Counted from the stretch's first letter, positions 10,888 through 20,002 are shown. The stretch is 64,000 nucleotides of DNA from Burkholderia sp. OK233 (GCF_900230185.1 NZ_OCSR01000001.1:4278001-4342000); one strand, 5' to 3'. The notes: generated by a model from the sequence alone, not told the origin. Made by a program: numbers and translations.

Positions 10888-12507
10888 TTAGCGTTGCAGC
10901 CATACGTCGGCGAAGCTGGCCGAGAGACCGTCAGGCGAGGTCGTATGGTTGTGCACGGCGCGTGAATAGAGCGTCAGGTACTGCGGCGCCACGAGGTTGA
11001 TGTCCGGCAGATCGCGTTCGAGAATGCGCTGGATCTGCGAGAACAACTGCTTGCGTTTGGCTTCATCGGTTTCTTCGGCCACCTGCGCGAACAGCTGATC
11101 GATCTCCGGATTGCTGTAATGCGAGCCGTTGGTAAAGGGCACGCCACGCCGGAAGTTATTGGTTGTGTACAGGCGCGCCACGCCAACTACTGGATCGAAC
11201 AGATTGCTCATCCCGTTGATGCTGAAATCGAAATCGCGGTCTGTGTAGATGCGCTTCAGATACGCAGGCAGATCCTGGCTGCGCACGGTGACGGCGATGC
11301 CGACGCGTGCCAGTGCGGATTTGACGTAAGCGGCGGTGCGCGCGGGCAGATCGCCGATCGGTAACGGATCGACCGTCAAGGCGAATCGTGTGCCGTCGGC
11401 CTTGCGCGGATAGCCAGCTTCGTCGAGCAACGCGTTGGCCCGTTCCACGTTGAACGGATAGGGCGTAGGCGCCGGATCGTAATAGGGATTCGACGGAATG
11501 ATCGGGCTCGCGAGCGGTGCCGCATAGCCGTAGTAGATGACCTTGCGGATCACTTCGCGATCCAGCGCCGACGCAATCGCCTGACGTACTTTCGGATTCT
11601 TCAGCACCGGGTTGTCGAGGTTGAACTCGATGCGCGACACCCCGGCCTGGAACTCGTAGCCGCGTGTCTCGAGCCCGAGCTTCGGGTTGCCTTTCAGCCG
11701 TTCGAGATCGGACAGCGGCACGGGCGAATCGCCGCTCAGATCCGCGGACCCGTCTTCGAACGCGACAGTGCGGGCGGCGGGGTCATTGACCACCTTGACG
11801 ACGATGCGATCGAGCCAGGGCTTGCCTTTGTCCCAATAGTCGTCGTTACGTACGTATTCGATGTAGCTGCCACGCACCCATTTGACGAAGCGAAACGGGC
11901 CGGTGCCGACCGGCGCGTTATTGACGGGATTGGTCAACACGTCGGTGCCGTCGTAGATGTGCTTCGGCACGATCGGCGTTTCCGACGAGGAAAACGCCTT
12001 GATCAGATACGGTGCCGGCTTCGACAGCGTAATGACGACGGTATAAGGGTCCGGCGTCGCGACGTCGGTGACATTGGCGAAGGTGGTCTTCGCACGCGGG
12101 TGGACCTGCCTGAGCGTCTGGATCGAATACGCAACGTCGTCGGAAGTGAAGGGCTTGCCGTCGTGCCATTTCACGCCGTGGCGCAGATGGAAAACATATT
12201 TTCGGCTGTCGTCGCTGACTTCCCACGAGGTGGCAAGCGACGGCTTGGGTTGAAATTTGAAGTCGTATTCGAGCAGCCCCTCGACAACTTTCGGACTGAC
12301 CTTCAGCACGTTGGTCGCGGTGGTGGCCAGATCGACGAGGGCAGTCGGCTCCGGCGTGACAATGAAGTTGAGCGTGCCGCCGCGGGTCTGCCCCTGCGAC
12401 GGCATGCTTGACAGCGCGATGATGAGTGTGAGCGCCCAGCCGAGTGCGGCGCTGAACAGGTGTTTGCCGCGGCGGCGTAGCGTCGGCCGCGATGTGACAT
12501 GTGCCAT
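10888..12507 (-). CDS. ABC transporter family-5 solute-binding protein, Sec-exported
   Basis: The 539-residue SBP_bac_5 protein starts at the ATG at 12507. The Arg-rich n-region and following hydrophobic helix form a Sec signal, while the open frame upstream looks non-coding. Motifs GGTLNFIVTPEPTAL, KWHDGKPFTSDDV, VRNDDYWDKGKPW and RAVHNHTTSPDGL tie it to the other family-5 proteins of the locus. It sits 41 bp downstream of the DszB-like gene. It is the third complete and fourth overall family-5 binding protein that lacks its own permease, apart from the + strand set. Ligand unknown. Confidence 0.92.
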   Translation of the reverse strand: MAHVTSRPTLRRRGKHLFSAALGWALTLIIALSSMPSQGQTRGGTLNFIVTPEPTALVDLATTATNVLKVSPKVVEGLLEYDFKFQPKPSLATSWEVSDDSRKYVFHLRHGVKWHDGKPFTSDDVAYSIQTLRQVHPRAKTTFANVTDVATPDPYTVVITLSKPAPYLIKAFSSSETPIVPKHIYDGTDVLTNPVNNAPVGTGPFRFVKWVRGSYIEYVRNDDYWDKGKPWLDRIVVKVVNDPAARTVAFEDGSADLSGDSPVPLSDLERLKGNPKLGLETRGYEFQAGVSRIEFNLDNPVLKNPKVRQAIASALDREVIRKVIYYGYAAPLASPIIPSNPYYDPAPTPYPFNVERANALLDEAGYPRKADGTRFALTVDPLPIGDLPARTAAYVKSALARVGIAVTVRSQDLPAYLKRIYTDRDFDFSINGMSNLFDPVVGVARLYTTNNFRRGVPFTNGSHYSNPEIDQLFAQVAEETDEAKRKQLFSQIQRILERDLPDINLVAPQYLTLYSRAVHNHTTSPDGLSASFADVWLQR

Positions 12508-12548
12508 CGTTGGGTTGTGTGTGAGAAAGGGAGAGGCGCGAAACCGGC

Positions 12549-13607
12549 TTAGACGGAAGGCGTCAGCGCATGTCGTCGCGCAAGCGCTGCGCGAAGGGGC
12601 GCGGGGTCCACCCATGCATCGAAATCGAAGTCCGACGGAATGAAGCCCCACGTGAACAGAAAACGTTTGAAATCGGCGAGAGCAGCGAGCGCGTGCGGAT
12701 CGAGTCCGATCGTCAGTTGCCGATGCAGGCCGCCTGGGTACGCGCGCTCAACCCAATGCTCGGCACTGCGCGTTTCGCGTGCAACGTACTGAGTCACTTC
12801 GGTCGCGTGATGGCTGGCCCAGTCGCCGGTGTCCAGCGTGCGGGCGAGAACGCGCTCGACCAGATCCGGGCGCTCGCGTAACAATTGGGCATCCACGGTC
12901 AGCGGGCGTGGTGTGCCGTTATTCGCGTGCAATGCCCGATTGGGCTGGGCGTTGATGTCGACGAGAATCTTTGCATTGAGCAGGTTCGTAATATCGAGTC
13001 CCGTCGCCCCTCTGACGAACACGACATCGGCTTCGCCGCGCAACAGCGCTTCGGCTTCACGCGCGAATTCGTGCGGACGTTGCGCGTCGAGCCAATCGGC
13101 GAGCGGCGCATCGGCGGCAGGTTTGGCGTCTTCGAGGCTGCGCGGCGCGTGCGGCAGATCGATCAGATCGATGTCTTCGAGCTGCACGCCCAGCGCGCCG
13201 AGCAGGGAGGAGAAACCGCGCAGCGCGGTGGCGCGATGAAAATCGACCACGCTCGCACGCGTGTTGAGAGGAAATCCGAAGCGGCGTCCGGCAAGCGATT
13301 CGGGGCTTGTGTCGAGTTGTTTGTCGAGCGTGATCAGCGCCTGGAATTCACCCACCCAGCTCAGGCCGATCAAGCGGGTGTTGCTGCCCTGGGCGCGTGC
13401 CCAAAGCGCGGGAATATTGCCGCCCTGACGGAACGACCATGGCTGCGTGTGAGTGAAATGCGAGCGGCGAATCTGCACGTCGTCGGCATCCTGCAGCGCC
13501 TTGACATCGATTCCATCGGCAGCGAATTCTTCTTCCAGCCAGCCTTTTTGCACGGTGATGCCGAAAGGCGTGGGGGCGGGGCAGCGCGTGTACCAGAGTC
13601 GGCTCAT
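12549..13607 (-). CDS. DszB-like sulfinate desulfinase homologue (periplasmic-binding-protein fold enzyme)
   Basis: This 352-residue protein belongs to the NMT1/TauA-type binding-protein fold but has no signal peptide; it begins directly with MSRLWYTRCPAP. It aligns by eye with 2'-hydroxybiphenyl-2-sulfinate desulfinase DszB. DszB YSNCPVP matches YTRCPAP here, and DszB HFTYDQPAYTRFGG matches HFTHTQPWSFRQGG here. The DszB residues Cys27, His60, Arg70 and Gly73 therefore correspond to Cys9, His50, Arg60 and Gly63. The similarity continues through IPALWA, AGRRFGF and the C-terminal LFTWGFIP region. DszB hydrolyses an aryl sulfinate to a phenol plus sulfite. Neighbours are flavin monooxygenases, a TauD-type dioxygenase and a sulfonate-type transporter, which fits a desulfurisation role. 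The substrate is probably not dibenzothiophene-derived, since no DszC is seen. A plain binding protein is the alternative, but the missing signal argues against it. Confidence 0.8.
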   Translation of the reverse strand: MSRLWYTRCPAPTPFGITVQKGWLEEEFAADGIDVKALQDADDVQIRRSHFTHTQPWSFRQGGNIPALWARAQGSNTRLIGLSWVGEFQALITLDKQLDTSPESLAGRRFGFPLNTRASVVDFHRATALRGFSSLLGALGVQLEDIDLIDLPHAPRSLEDAKPAADAPLADWLDAQRPHEFAREAEALLRGEADVVFVRGATGLDITNLLNAKILVDINAQPNRALHANNGTPRPLTVDAQLLRERPDLVERVLARTLDTGDWASHHATEVTQYVARETRSAEHWVERAYPGGLHRQLTIGLDPHALAALADFKRFLFTWGFIPSDFDFDAWVDPAPLRAALARRHALTPSV

Positions 13608-13634
13608 ACGATCACCTTGTTGTTTTGAGTTCCA

Positions 13635-14855
13635 TCAGTACCGCAGGCCGGCTTCGCGCAGCAGCGGGAGCACGCGCTCACCAAAGAAATCGAGGTCGGG
13701 CTGAAAATCGAAGAAGCTCAACTGCACGCCGTCCACGCCGGCCTGATGCAAACGCACGATGTAATCGGCGATCTGCTGCGGCGAGCCGACGATCGAGATG
13801 TTGCCGCCCACCGCGCGCGCGGCGGCCTGACTGCGCTGTTCCGCGTTGCCGCGCCATGCGTGGGCGTCGCTGTCGAAGCGATGAAAACTACCTTCGTCGC
13901 CGTGGGCGACGATTGCGTCGTGATACGCGCGCGCTTCGGCCGCTGTCTCGCGGCAGATCACCATCGGGTTGATCAGCGTGCGGATCTTGCGGCCGTGCTT
14001 TGCTGCCGTAGCTTTGACGCGCGCCGTGTGAGCGGGCAATGCGGCCAGCGCACCTTCGATCTCGGAGCCGGCCGGGCTCGTGATGAACACGATGTCCGAG
14101 TAGCGGGCGGCGAAATCGATGCCGGCATCGGAGCCGGTCGCGTTCACGAGTAACGGACGCCCATAACGCGGCTTCGGCGTGACAAAGGCCTTGTCCAGCT
14201 TCCACGAGGAAAGCTCGGGCGCGAAGCTGAAGTTCTCCGGTTGCGCCCATAGTTGCTGCACGGCGTCGAGAAACTCGGCAGCCAGTTCATAGCGCCGGTC
14301 ATGTTCGATACGATGCCAGCCGAACATCTCATGTTCGATGGCCCGATGACCGGTGACGACGTTGATACCCCAGCGGCCCTTCGAAATGTGATCGAGCGTC
14401 GCGGTGAATTTGGCGAAATGCAGCGGATGCCATGGACCGTAAAGCACATGGCTGGTCGCCACCAGAATGATGCGTTCGGTACGCGCGGTCATCGCGGCGA
14501 GTGACATGAACGAATCGAGCGCTTCGCCGTTGAATACGCCACCATAGCCGCCTTTCGGCAGCCATTGCGACAACGCGAAGACGAGATCGAAACCGAATGC
14601 CTCGGCTTTTTGCACGAGTGCCAGGTTGTAGTCGAATGACCAGTCGGTAGTGCGCGGAAGTGTCGAAGCGCTCCAGCCGCCCGCCTGAATCGGTAGGAAC
14701 AGTCCGAGCAGCAGGGGCTGTTCCAATGCGCGCGATACCGGGCTATCCGCGAATGCAGTGGGCGACCGAACCGGAACGAAGGGTGAGGCGTCGCGCGTCG
14801 CTGCGACGGAAGTCGTCGGCGCGGGCGAGGACGCAGCCAGAGTTGAGTGAGTCAC
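13635..14855 (-). CDS. LLM-class flavin-dependent monooxygenase, SfnG/SsuD type
   Basis: This 406-residue bacterial-luciferase-like monooxygenase uses reduced FMN. The core starts with LLLGLFLPIQAGGWS and contains DWSFDYNLALVQKAEAFGFD, GPWHPLHFAKFTATLDHIS and GRWGINVVTGH. These features resemble dimethylsulfone monooxygenase SfnG and alkanesulfonate monooxygenase SsuD. The GTG at 14855 is chosen because it lies 8 bp after the stop of the dioxygenase gene; the longer open frame runs into that gene. This leaves a roughly 50-residue Ser/Ala/Thr/Pro-rich N-terminal extension not typical of the family; a TTG nearer the core is an alternative start. It is expected to cleave a C-S bond or oxidise a sulfone and release sulfite or sulfinate. 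No flavin reductase is encoded in the window. Confidence 0.87.
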   Translation of the reverse strand: MTHSTLAASSPAPTTSVAATRDASPFVPVRSPTAFADSPVSRALEQPLLLGLFLPIQAGGWSASTLPRTTDWSFDYNLALVQKAEAFGFDLVFALSQWLPKGGYGGVFNGEALDSFMSLAAMTARTERIILVATSHVLYGPWHPLHFAKFTATLDHISKGRWGINVVTGHRAIEHEMFGWHRIEHDRRYELAAEFLDAVQQLWAQPENFSFAPELSSWKLDKAFVTPKPRYGRPLLVNATGSDAGIDFAARYSDIVFITSPAGSEIEGALAALPAHTARVKATAAKHGRKIRTLINPMVICRETAAEARAYHDAIVAHGDEGSFHRFDSDAHAWRGNAEQRSQAAARAVGGNISIVGSPQQIADYIVRLHQAGVDGVQLSFFDFQPDLDFFGERVLPLLREAGLRY

Positions 14856-14863
14856 AGTGAATC

Positions 14864-15811
14864 TCAGTTCAACGCGACTGCCGCCGCGGCGCTCACCGGC
14901 GAGCCTTCGATCGCGACAGACTGCGCACCGTCCGGGCCAACCGGCACATCGCCCACCAGCGTCGTGCGATACAACTGCCGGTCGAAGTCGAGATCGAAAA
15001 TATCCGTAGGGGCGAGGTGAGCCGTCGCGCGGTTGTCCCAGAAGGCGACGCTGCCGGCCTCCCATTTGAAGCGCACGGTGAACTCGGGTCGCGTGACATG
15101 CTCCCAGAGCAGTTCGAGCAGCACCTGGCTTTCGCGCGGCGTCACGCCGACAATCGACTTCAGGAAACTCGGGCTGACATAGAGTGCCCGCTCGCCCGTT
15201 TCCGGATGCACTCTGACGAGCGGATGTTCGGTAACGAGAATGCGTTGTTCGACGGCTTTGACAAACGCTTCCGTTCCACTCGCGCCGGCAGGCGGCGTAA
15301 AGCGATGCAGCCCGCGCAAGCCGTCGATGAACGTGCGCAACGGTGCGGAAAGCTTCTGATACGCGGCCACGAGATTGGTCCACTGCGTATCGCCACCGTA
15401 CGGAGGAATCGTCACGCCGCGCAGGATCGACGCCCAGGGCGGATTGACAGCAGCCGTCACATCGCTGTGCCAACCGGTCCAGGGGCGCTGCAGCGTTTGC
15501 CTCTCGAAGCGCGTTGCCTTGCGGTACTTCGAGATCGAATAGATTTCCGGATGTCCGTCGACATGACCGAACACCGGATGTCCCAAAGTTAACTCGCCAA
15601 ACTGTGCCGAGAACGCGATGTGTTGCTCATGCGTCAGGAACTGCTCCCGAAAGAACACGACGCGCCATTTAAGAAGCGCCGCGCGAATGTCCGCGATCTG
15701 ACGTACATCCAGTTTCTGTCTGAGATCGACACCGTGGATTTCAGCGCCGATATGCGCGGAAAGCGGGTTGACCTGAATCGACTGTACTTCCTGCAATGCG
15801 GCTGCGCTCAT
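14864..15811 (-). CDS. TauD/TfdA-family alpha-ketoglutarate-dependent dioxygenase
   Basis: This 315-residue Fe(II)/2-oxoglutarate dioxygenase has the metal triad His115-x-Asp117 (TGWHSDVTA) and His265 (NRATAHLAPTD). The 2-oxoglutarate-binding Arg is in the RQLYRTT segment (278-282). Early motifs NPLSAHIGAEIHGVDL and WRVVFFREQ are typical of taurine or alkylsulfonate dioxygenases. The start at 15811 follows a GAGGAG ribosome site; the longer frame upstream overlaps the preceding gene. TauD-type enzymes hydroxylate the carbon next to a sulfonate, which then releases sulfite and an aldehyde. The downstream aldo/keto reductase could consume such an aldehyde (inference). Aryloxyalkanoates or sulfate esters are alternative substrates. 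Confidence 0.92.
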   Translation of the reverse strand: MSAAALQEVQSIQVNPLSAHIGAEIHGVDLRQKLDVRQIADIRAALLKWRVVFFREQFLTHEQHIAFSAQFGELTLGHPVFGHVDGHPEIYSISKYRKATRFERQTLQRPWTGWHSDVTAAVNPPWASILRGVTIPPYGGDTQWTNLVAAYQKLSAPLRTFIDGLRGLHRFTPPAGASGTEAFVKAVEQRILVTEHPLVRVHPETGERALYVSPSFLKSIVGVTPRESQVLLELLWEHVTRPEFTVRFKWEAGSVAFWDNRATAHLAPTDIFDLDFDRQLYRTTLVGDVPVGPDGAQSVAIEGSPVSAAAAVALN

Positions 15812-15843
15812 GGGAGGCTCCTCGCGAAAGAGAACGTGTTGCG

Positions 15844-17220
15844 TCAATATCCCGCTACGGCGGGCACCTGTTTTGTCACGGCGGTATAGCGGTTTGCAGG
15901 TCGCGGCAGCCCGAGATTCTCGCGTAGCGTGCGGCCCTCGTATTCGGTGCGGAAAAGTCCGCGCCGCTGCAGTTCCGGCACCACGAGTTCGGCGAATTCC
16001 GTCAACCCACCGGGCAACCATGGCGACATGATGTTGAAGCCATCGGCGCCTTCTTCTTCGAACCACTGTTGCAACTGGTCCGCGATGCTTTGTGGCGTGC
16101 CGACCACCTGCTGATGGCCGCGAGCACCAGCAATGCGCAGATACAGATCGCGGATCGTCAGGTTTTCGCGCCGTGCGAGATCGAACAGCAAGCGTTGACG
16201 GCTCTTGCCACCGTTGGTTTCCGGCAACTCGGGCAGGGGCCCGTCGACGGGATACTGGGAAAGATCCACGCCGCCCGACATGTTCGACAACAGCGATAGA
16301 CCGACCGTCGGATGAATCAGGTCCTGCAGCGCGGCGAACTTCGCATCCGCTTCTTCCTGCGTGCGGCCGACAATCGGAAAAATTCCCGGCATGATCTTCA
16401 GATGATCCGGCGAGCGGCCGTATTTCGCGAGGCGGCCTTTGACGTCGCGATAGAACGACTGTGCTTCGTCGAGCGTCTGATGCGCGACGAAGATCACCTC
16501 CGCGGTTTGCGCCGCGAGGTCACGTCCCGCTTCCGATGCGCCGGCCTGCACGACGACTGGCCAACCCTGCGGCGAACGCGCGACGTTCAACGGTCCACGC
16601 ACCTTGAAGTGCTTGCCTTTATGACCGAGCACGTGCAGTTTGTCCGGATCGAAATAGACGCCGCTTTCCTTGTCGCGGATAAGCGCGTCGTCTTCCCAGC
16701 TATCCCAGAGGCCGGCCACCACGTCATAGAACTCGCGTGCGCGTTCATAGCGGACGGCGTGCTCCGGATGGCGTTCGAAATTGAAATTGAGCGCCTCGGA
16801 TTCGGTGCTCGATGTGACGAGATTCCAGCCCGAGCGTCCGCCGCTCAGATGATCGAGCGAGGCGAATTTGCGCGCGAGGTTGTACGGTTCGTTGAACGTG
16901 GTGGAGACCGTGGCGATCAGGCCGACGTGTTTCGTCACGACTGAAAGCGCGGACAGCAGCGTCAACGGTTCGAAATGGTCGGCGCGCGCGGTGCGGGATA
17001 GCGAGGGTAGATTCGTGTCGCGCACGCTGACGCTGTCGGCGAAAAATATCGTGTCGAATTTGGCGCGTTCGGCGATCTGCGCCAGTTCCGCGTAATGCGC
17101 GAAGTCGAGTCCGCCGCTCGCGTGTGCGTCCGGATGCCGCCATGCGGCGATATGGTGGCCCGTCTCCATCAGGAAGGCGCCCAGTTTGATCTGCCGCTTC
17201 TGGCGATTTTCACCGCTCAT
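15844..17220 (-). CDS. NtaA/SnaA/DszA-family FMN-dependent monooxygenase
   Basis: This 458-residue luciferase-fold monooxygenase matches the DszA/NtaA/DmoA group. Segments AAWRHPDAHASGG, ERAKFDTIFFADS, LDHLSGGRSGWNLVTS, VRGPLNVARSPQGWPV and FRTEYEGRTLRENLGL each have direct counterparts in DszA (dibenzothiophene-5,5-dioxide monooxygenase). The ATG at 17220 gives the family N-terminus; the open frame upstream has no support. DszA makes the sulfinate that DszB hydrolyses, and here a DszB-like gene lies two genes downstream. The pair may therefore act in sequence on an imported sulfone (inference). It needs FMNH2 from a reductase encoded elsewhere. Confidence 0.92.
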   Translation of the reverse strand: MSGENRQKRQIKLGAFLMETGHHIAAWRHPDAHASGGLDFAHYAELAQIAERAKFDTIFFADSVSVRDTNLPSLSRTARADHFEPLTLLSALSVVTKHVGLIATVSTTFNEPYNLARKFASLDHLSGGRSGWNLVTSSTESEALNFNFERHPEHAVRYERAREFYDVVAGLWDSWEDDALIRDKESGVYFDPDKLHVLGHKGKHFKVRGPLNVARSPQGWPVVVQAGASEAGRDLAAQTAEVIFVAHQTLDEAQSFYRDVKGRLAKYGRSPDHLKIMPGIFPIVGRTQEEADAKFAALQDLIHPTVGLSLLSNMSGGVDLSQYPVDGPLPELPETNGGKSRQRLLFDLARRENLTIRDLYLRIAGARGHQQVVGTPQSIADQLQQWFEEEGADGFNIMSPWLPGGLTEFAELVVPELQRRGLFRTEYEGRTLRENLGLPRPANRYTAVTKQVPAVAGY

Positions 17221-17266
17221 CGTTGTCTCCGCGAAGGGTTTGTGTGTATGGGGGATGCCGCGAGTG

Positions 17267-18133
17267 TCACCACGCGAGCCGCCATTCGGTGATCGATTGA
17301 TTCGCCACCGGGATGCGCGTGCCGCCCTGTGGCGTATCGTCGCCGTGAGGCTCATGGCGCGCGGCGTCGTGCTCGGCGAAGTCGGCCAGCACTTCGTCGC
17401 GTAAGCGAACGAAGCGGGGATCGTTACGCTCGCGTGGGCGCGGCAAAGCGACATCGACGATCCGTTTGATGCGGCCCGGCCGTGGCGCCATCGTGACGAC
17501 ACGGTCGCCGAGGTAGAGCGCTTCGTCGACGTCGTGCGTGACGAGAATCATCGTGATGCGTTCGTGTTCCCAGATGCGTTGCAACTCGTTTTGCAAGCGG
17601 CCGCGCGTGAGCGCATCGAGCGCGCCGAACGGTTCGTCGAGCAGGAGCACGCGTGGACGGTTCACGAGACCGCGCGCGATCGCCACGCGCTGCGCCATGC
17701 CGCCCGATAGCTGATGGGGATACGCATTCTCGAAGCCGTTCAGGCCGACGAGCACGATGTGCTGCGCGACCGCATCGCGTTTTTCTCGTGCCGACAGCGG
17801 CGCGTTACGCAACGCGGCGAGAATGTTTTGCGACGCCGTGAGCCACGGAAACAGGCGGTGATCCTGAAACACGATGCCGCGCTCGAGCGACGTATCGCGC
17901 ACCTTTTCTCCGGCAACGACGATATCGCCGCTGTAATCGGTATCCAGTCCCGCGATCAGCCGTAGCAAGGTCGATTTACCGCAACCGCTCGATCCGAGCA
18001 CGCTGACGAATTCGCAGGGGCGCACCCGCAGGTTGATGTCGTCGAGCACAGCGAGCGGCGCACCGCCTTGTTGCGCATAGCGCTTGCTGACGTGAAGAAT
18101 GTCGATGCTGTCGGACAGCGTGGAAGAAGTCAT
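17267..18133 (-). CDS. ABC transporter ATP-binding protein, SsuB/TauB type
   Basis: This 288-residue nucleotide-binding protein has Walker A GSSGCGKSTLL, signature LSGGMAQRVAIARGL, Walker B VLLLDEPFGALD and the switch His in ILVTHDVDEALYL. This layout is typical of nitrate/sulfonate/taurine importers. It lies 71 bp downstream of the SsuC-like permease and 46 bp upstream of the DszA-type gene, in one operon. The C-terminal tail after the core is about 60 residues, longer than in many SsuB proteins. Confidence 0.93.
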   Translation of the reverse strand: MTSSTLSDSIDILHVSKRYAQQGGAPLAVLDDINLRVRPCEFVSVLGSSGCGKSTLLRLIAGLDTDYSGDIVVAGEKVRDTSLERGIVFQDHRLFPWLTASQNILAALRNAPLSAREKRDAVAQHIVLVGLNGFENAYPHQLSGGMAQRVAIARGLVNRPRVLLLDEPFGALDALTRGRLQNELQRIWEHERITMILVTHDVDEALYLGDRVVTMAPRPGRIKRIVDVALPRPRERNDPRFVRLRDEVLADFAEHDAARHEPHGDDTPQGGTRIPVANQSITEWRLAW

Positions 18134-18204
18134 GAGCGGACCTTGATCTCTAATCTGTATTCAGTGCAAATTCAGTGCATAGCCGGTGAATATCGGCTGC
18201 GTGC

Positions 18205-19089
18205 TTATCGAGCGGCCGCCTGTGAACGGCGCGCAAAGATCGCCCGTTCTACCGCGCGCGCCAGCGCGTTCAACGCCCAACCGGTCACACCGACCACGAT
18301 CACGCCGAACAGCACCAGATCCATGCGGAACTGCTCGCTGCCGTCGATCAGCGTATTGCCGATCCCGCTGCCTGCCACCAGCAGATATTCCGCGCCGAGC
18401 GTGGCGAGCCACGAATAGATCAGCGCGAGATAGAGGCCGGTGAAAATCGACGGCAACGCGGCCGGCAGAATGACGGCGCGGATCAATTGCCAGCGCGAAT
18501 AGCGAAAAGCGCGTGCGACTTCGATGTAGGCGCGCGGCACGGCATGAATGCCGTCACATGTATGCGCGGCAACCGGCAGTAACGCCGCGAGCGACAGGAA
18601 CACGACTTTCGCTGCATCGCCGAGACCAAACCACACGGAAATCAGCGGAATCCATGCAAACAGGGAGATCTGCTTGAACGTGTCGAAGCTCGGACCAATC
18701 ATGCGCGTGGCGAGTCGCGAGAAGCCCAGCGCGCTGCCAAGCAGCAGGCCGCCTAGCGTGCCGATCACGAAGCCGCTCGCTTCACGCACGAGCGATGCGG
18801 AAAGGGCCTTGAAAAGCGCCCCGCTGACGATTTGCTGCCAGGCGGTGGCCAGCACCTGCGCGGGGCTGACCAGCAAGCCGCTCTTGACGACGTGCGCTTC
18901 CGAGATCGCCCACCAGATCGCAATGGCGACGATGGGCAGGACGGCCCCGCGCCAGTCGACGCGTGTGAGCAGTGGCCGGCGCGGTCGCGCCGCGCGCTGG
19001 AAGGAGGCGGGTACGTTACTGCCGCAGTCGCAGGATGCGTCGGCCGACTGTTTCGATCCGGCAGGCCGCTTAAAGAGAGCAAGACTCAT
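18205..19089 (-). CDS. ABC transporter permease, SsuC/TauC type (second of two)
   Basis: This 294-residue inner-membrane permease starts at 19089, where GAGGT lies about 7 bp before the ATG. A long polar N-terminus (about 50 residues) precedes the first helix (AVLPIVAIAIWWAIS). The EAA loop is EVARAFRYSRWQLIRAVILPAALP. The preceding gene encodes a different SsuC-like permease, so the importer probably has a heterodimeric channel instead of the usual SsuC homodimer. It is expected to move a sulfonate or related organosulfur anion. Confidence 0.92.
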   Translation of the reverse strand: MSLALFKRPAGSKQSADASCDCGSNVPASFQRAARPRRPLLTRVDWRGAVLPIVAIAIWWAISEAHVVKSGLLVSPAQVLATAWQQIVSGALFKALSASLVREASGFVIGTLGGLLLGSALGFSRLATRMIGPSFDTFKQISLFAWIPLISVWFGLGDAAKVVFLSLAALLPVAAHTCDGIHAVPRAYIEVARAFRYSRWQLIRAVILPAALPSIFTGLYLALIYSWLATLGAEYLLVAGSGIGNTLIDGSEQFRMDLVLFGVIVVGVTGWALNALARAVERAIFARRSQAAAR

Positions 19090-19131
19090 CGTGGATACCT
19101 CATATGCGGTGCGTGGCAGCAATGGGCGCCA

Positions 19132-19986
19132 TTACTCGCGAAACGCCGACGGTTGACCGCGCCGCAAACGCGCTTCGAGCGCGTCGAGCGAACGATTCAT
19201 CGCGTAACCGATGGCGCCGACCACGACCACCGACGCCATCACCAGGTCGAGCTGAAACAGTTGCCGGCCGTAGACGATCAGATAGCCGAGCCCCTCGGAC
19301 GACGCCACCAGTTCGACCACCACCAGTGCGAGCCACGCTTTGGTGAACGCGAGCCGCACGCCGGTGGCGAGCGTCGGCACGGCGGCGGGCAGGACGAGAT
19401 AGACGATCCGTTGCCAGCCGTTGTATTCGAAGACGCGCGCGACTTCATCGAGCGAGGCGGGTGTCTGACGGAATCCTTGCAGCGTGCTCAACGTCACGGG
19501 AACAAGCGCGGCATGCGCGATCAGGATGTATTTAAGCGGTTCGCCGACACCGACGAGTAGCAGCAGGAACGGCAGCCAGCCGAGCACCGGAATCTGCACC
19601 AACGCATTGAAGCTCGGTAGCACATAGGCTTCGAAGGTGCGCGACAAGCCGAGCGCCGCGCCGAGCGTGAAGCCGAGCAGCGTGCCCGCACCGAAGCCGA
19701 ACAGCACGCGTTGCAGACTGATCAGTGTGTTGCTTGCGAGATCGCCGCTTCTCGCCAGTTCGACGAAGGTGTCGAAGACGCGCTCGGGTGGCGGCAAAAT
19801 CTGCGGCGCGATCCAGCCGCGCTCGCAACCGGTCGCCCATAAGGCGAGCAGGACGGCCGGCAATACCCACGGCGCGAGGTGCCAGGCGAGTGCGCGCAAG
19901 CGCGCATTGCGATAGAGCGGCGCGCGCGGCGCCGCGGCAGGGTGGCCGAGCCGTTTGCTATCGACCGGGAGTGCGGTTTCGCTCAT
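19132..19986 (-). CDS. ABC transporter permease, SsuC/TauC type (first of two)
   Basis: This 284-residue permease has helices starting at LAPWVLPAVLLALWATG and the EAA loop EVARVFEYNGWQRIVYLVLPAAVPTL. It follows the sulfonate-type binding-protein gene by 16 bp. It shares architecture but only moderate identity with the next permease gene, so the duplication is old. Both lie between the binding protein and the ATPase, which supports a single ABC complex with two different membrane subunits. Confidence 0.92.
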   Translation of the reverse strand: MSETALPVDSKRLGHPAAAPRAPLYRNARLRALAWHLAPWVLPAVLLALWATGCERGWIAPQILPPPERVFDTFVELARSGDLASNTLISLQRVLFGFGAGTLLGFTLGAALGLSRTFEAYVLPSFNALVQIPVLGWLPFLLLLVGVGEPLKYILIAHAALVPVTLSTLQGFRQTPASLDEVARVFEYNGWQRIVYLVLPAAVPTLATGVRLAFTKAWLALVVVELVASSEGLGYLIVYGRQLFQLDLVMASVVVVGAIGYAMNRSLDALEARLRRGQPSAFRE

Positions 19987-20002
19987 CGTGATCGCTCCCG
20001 TT

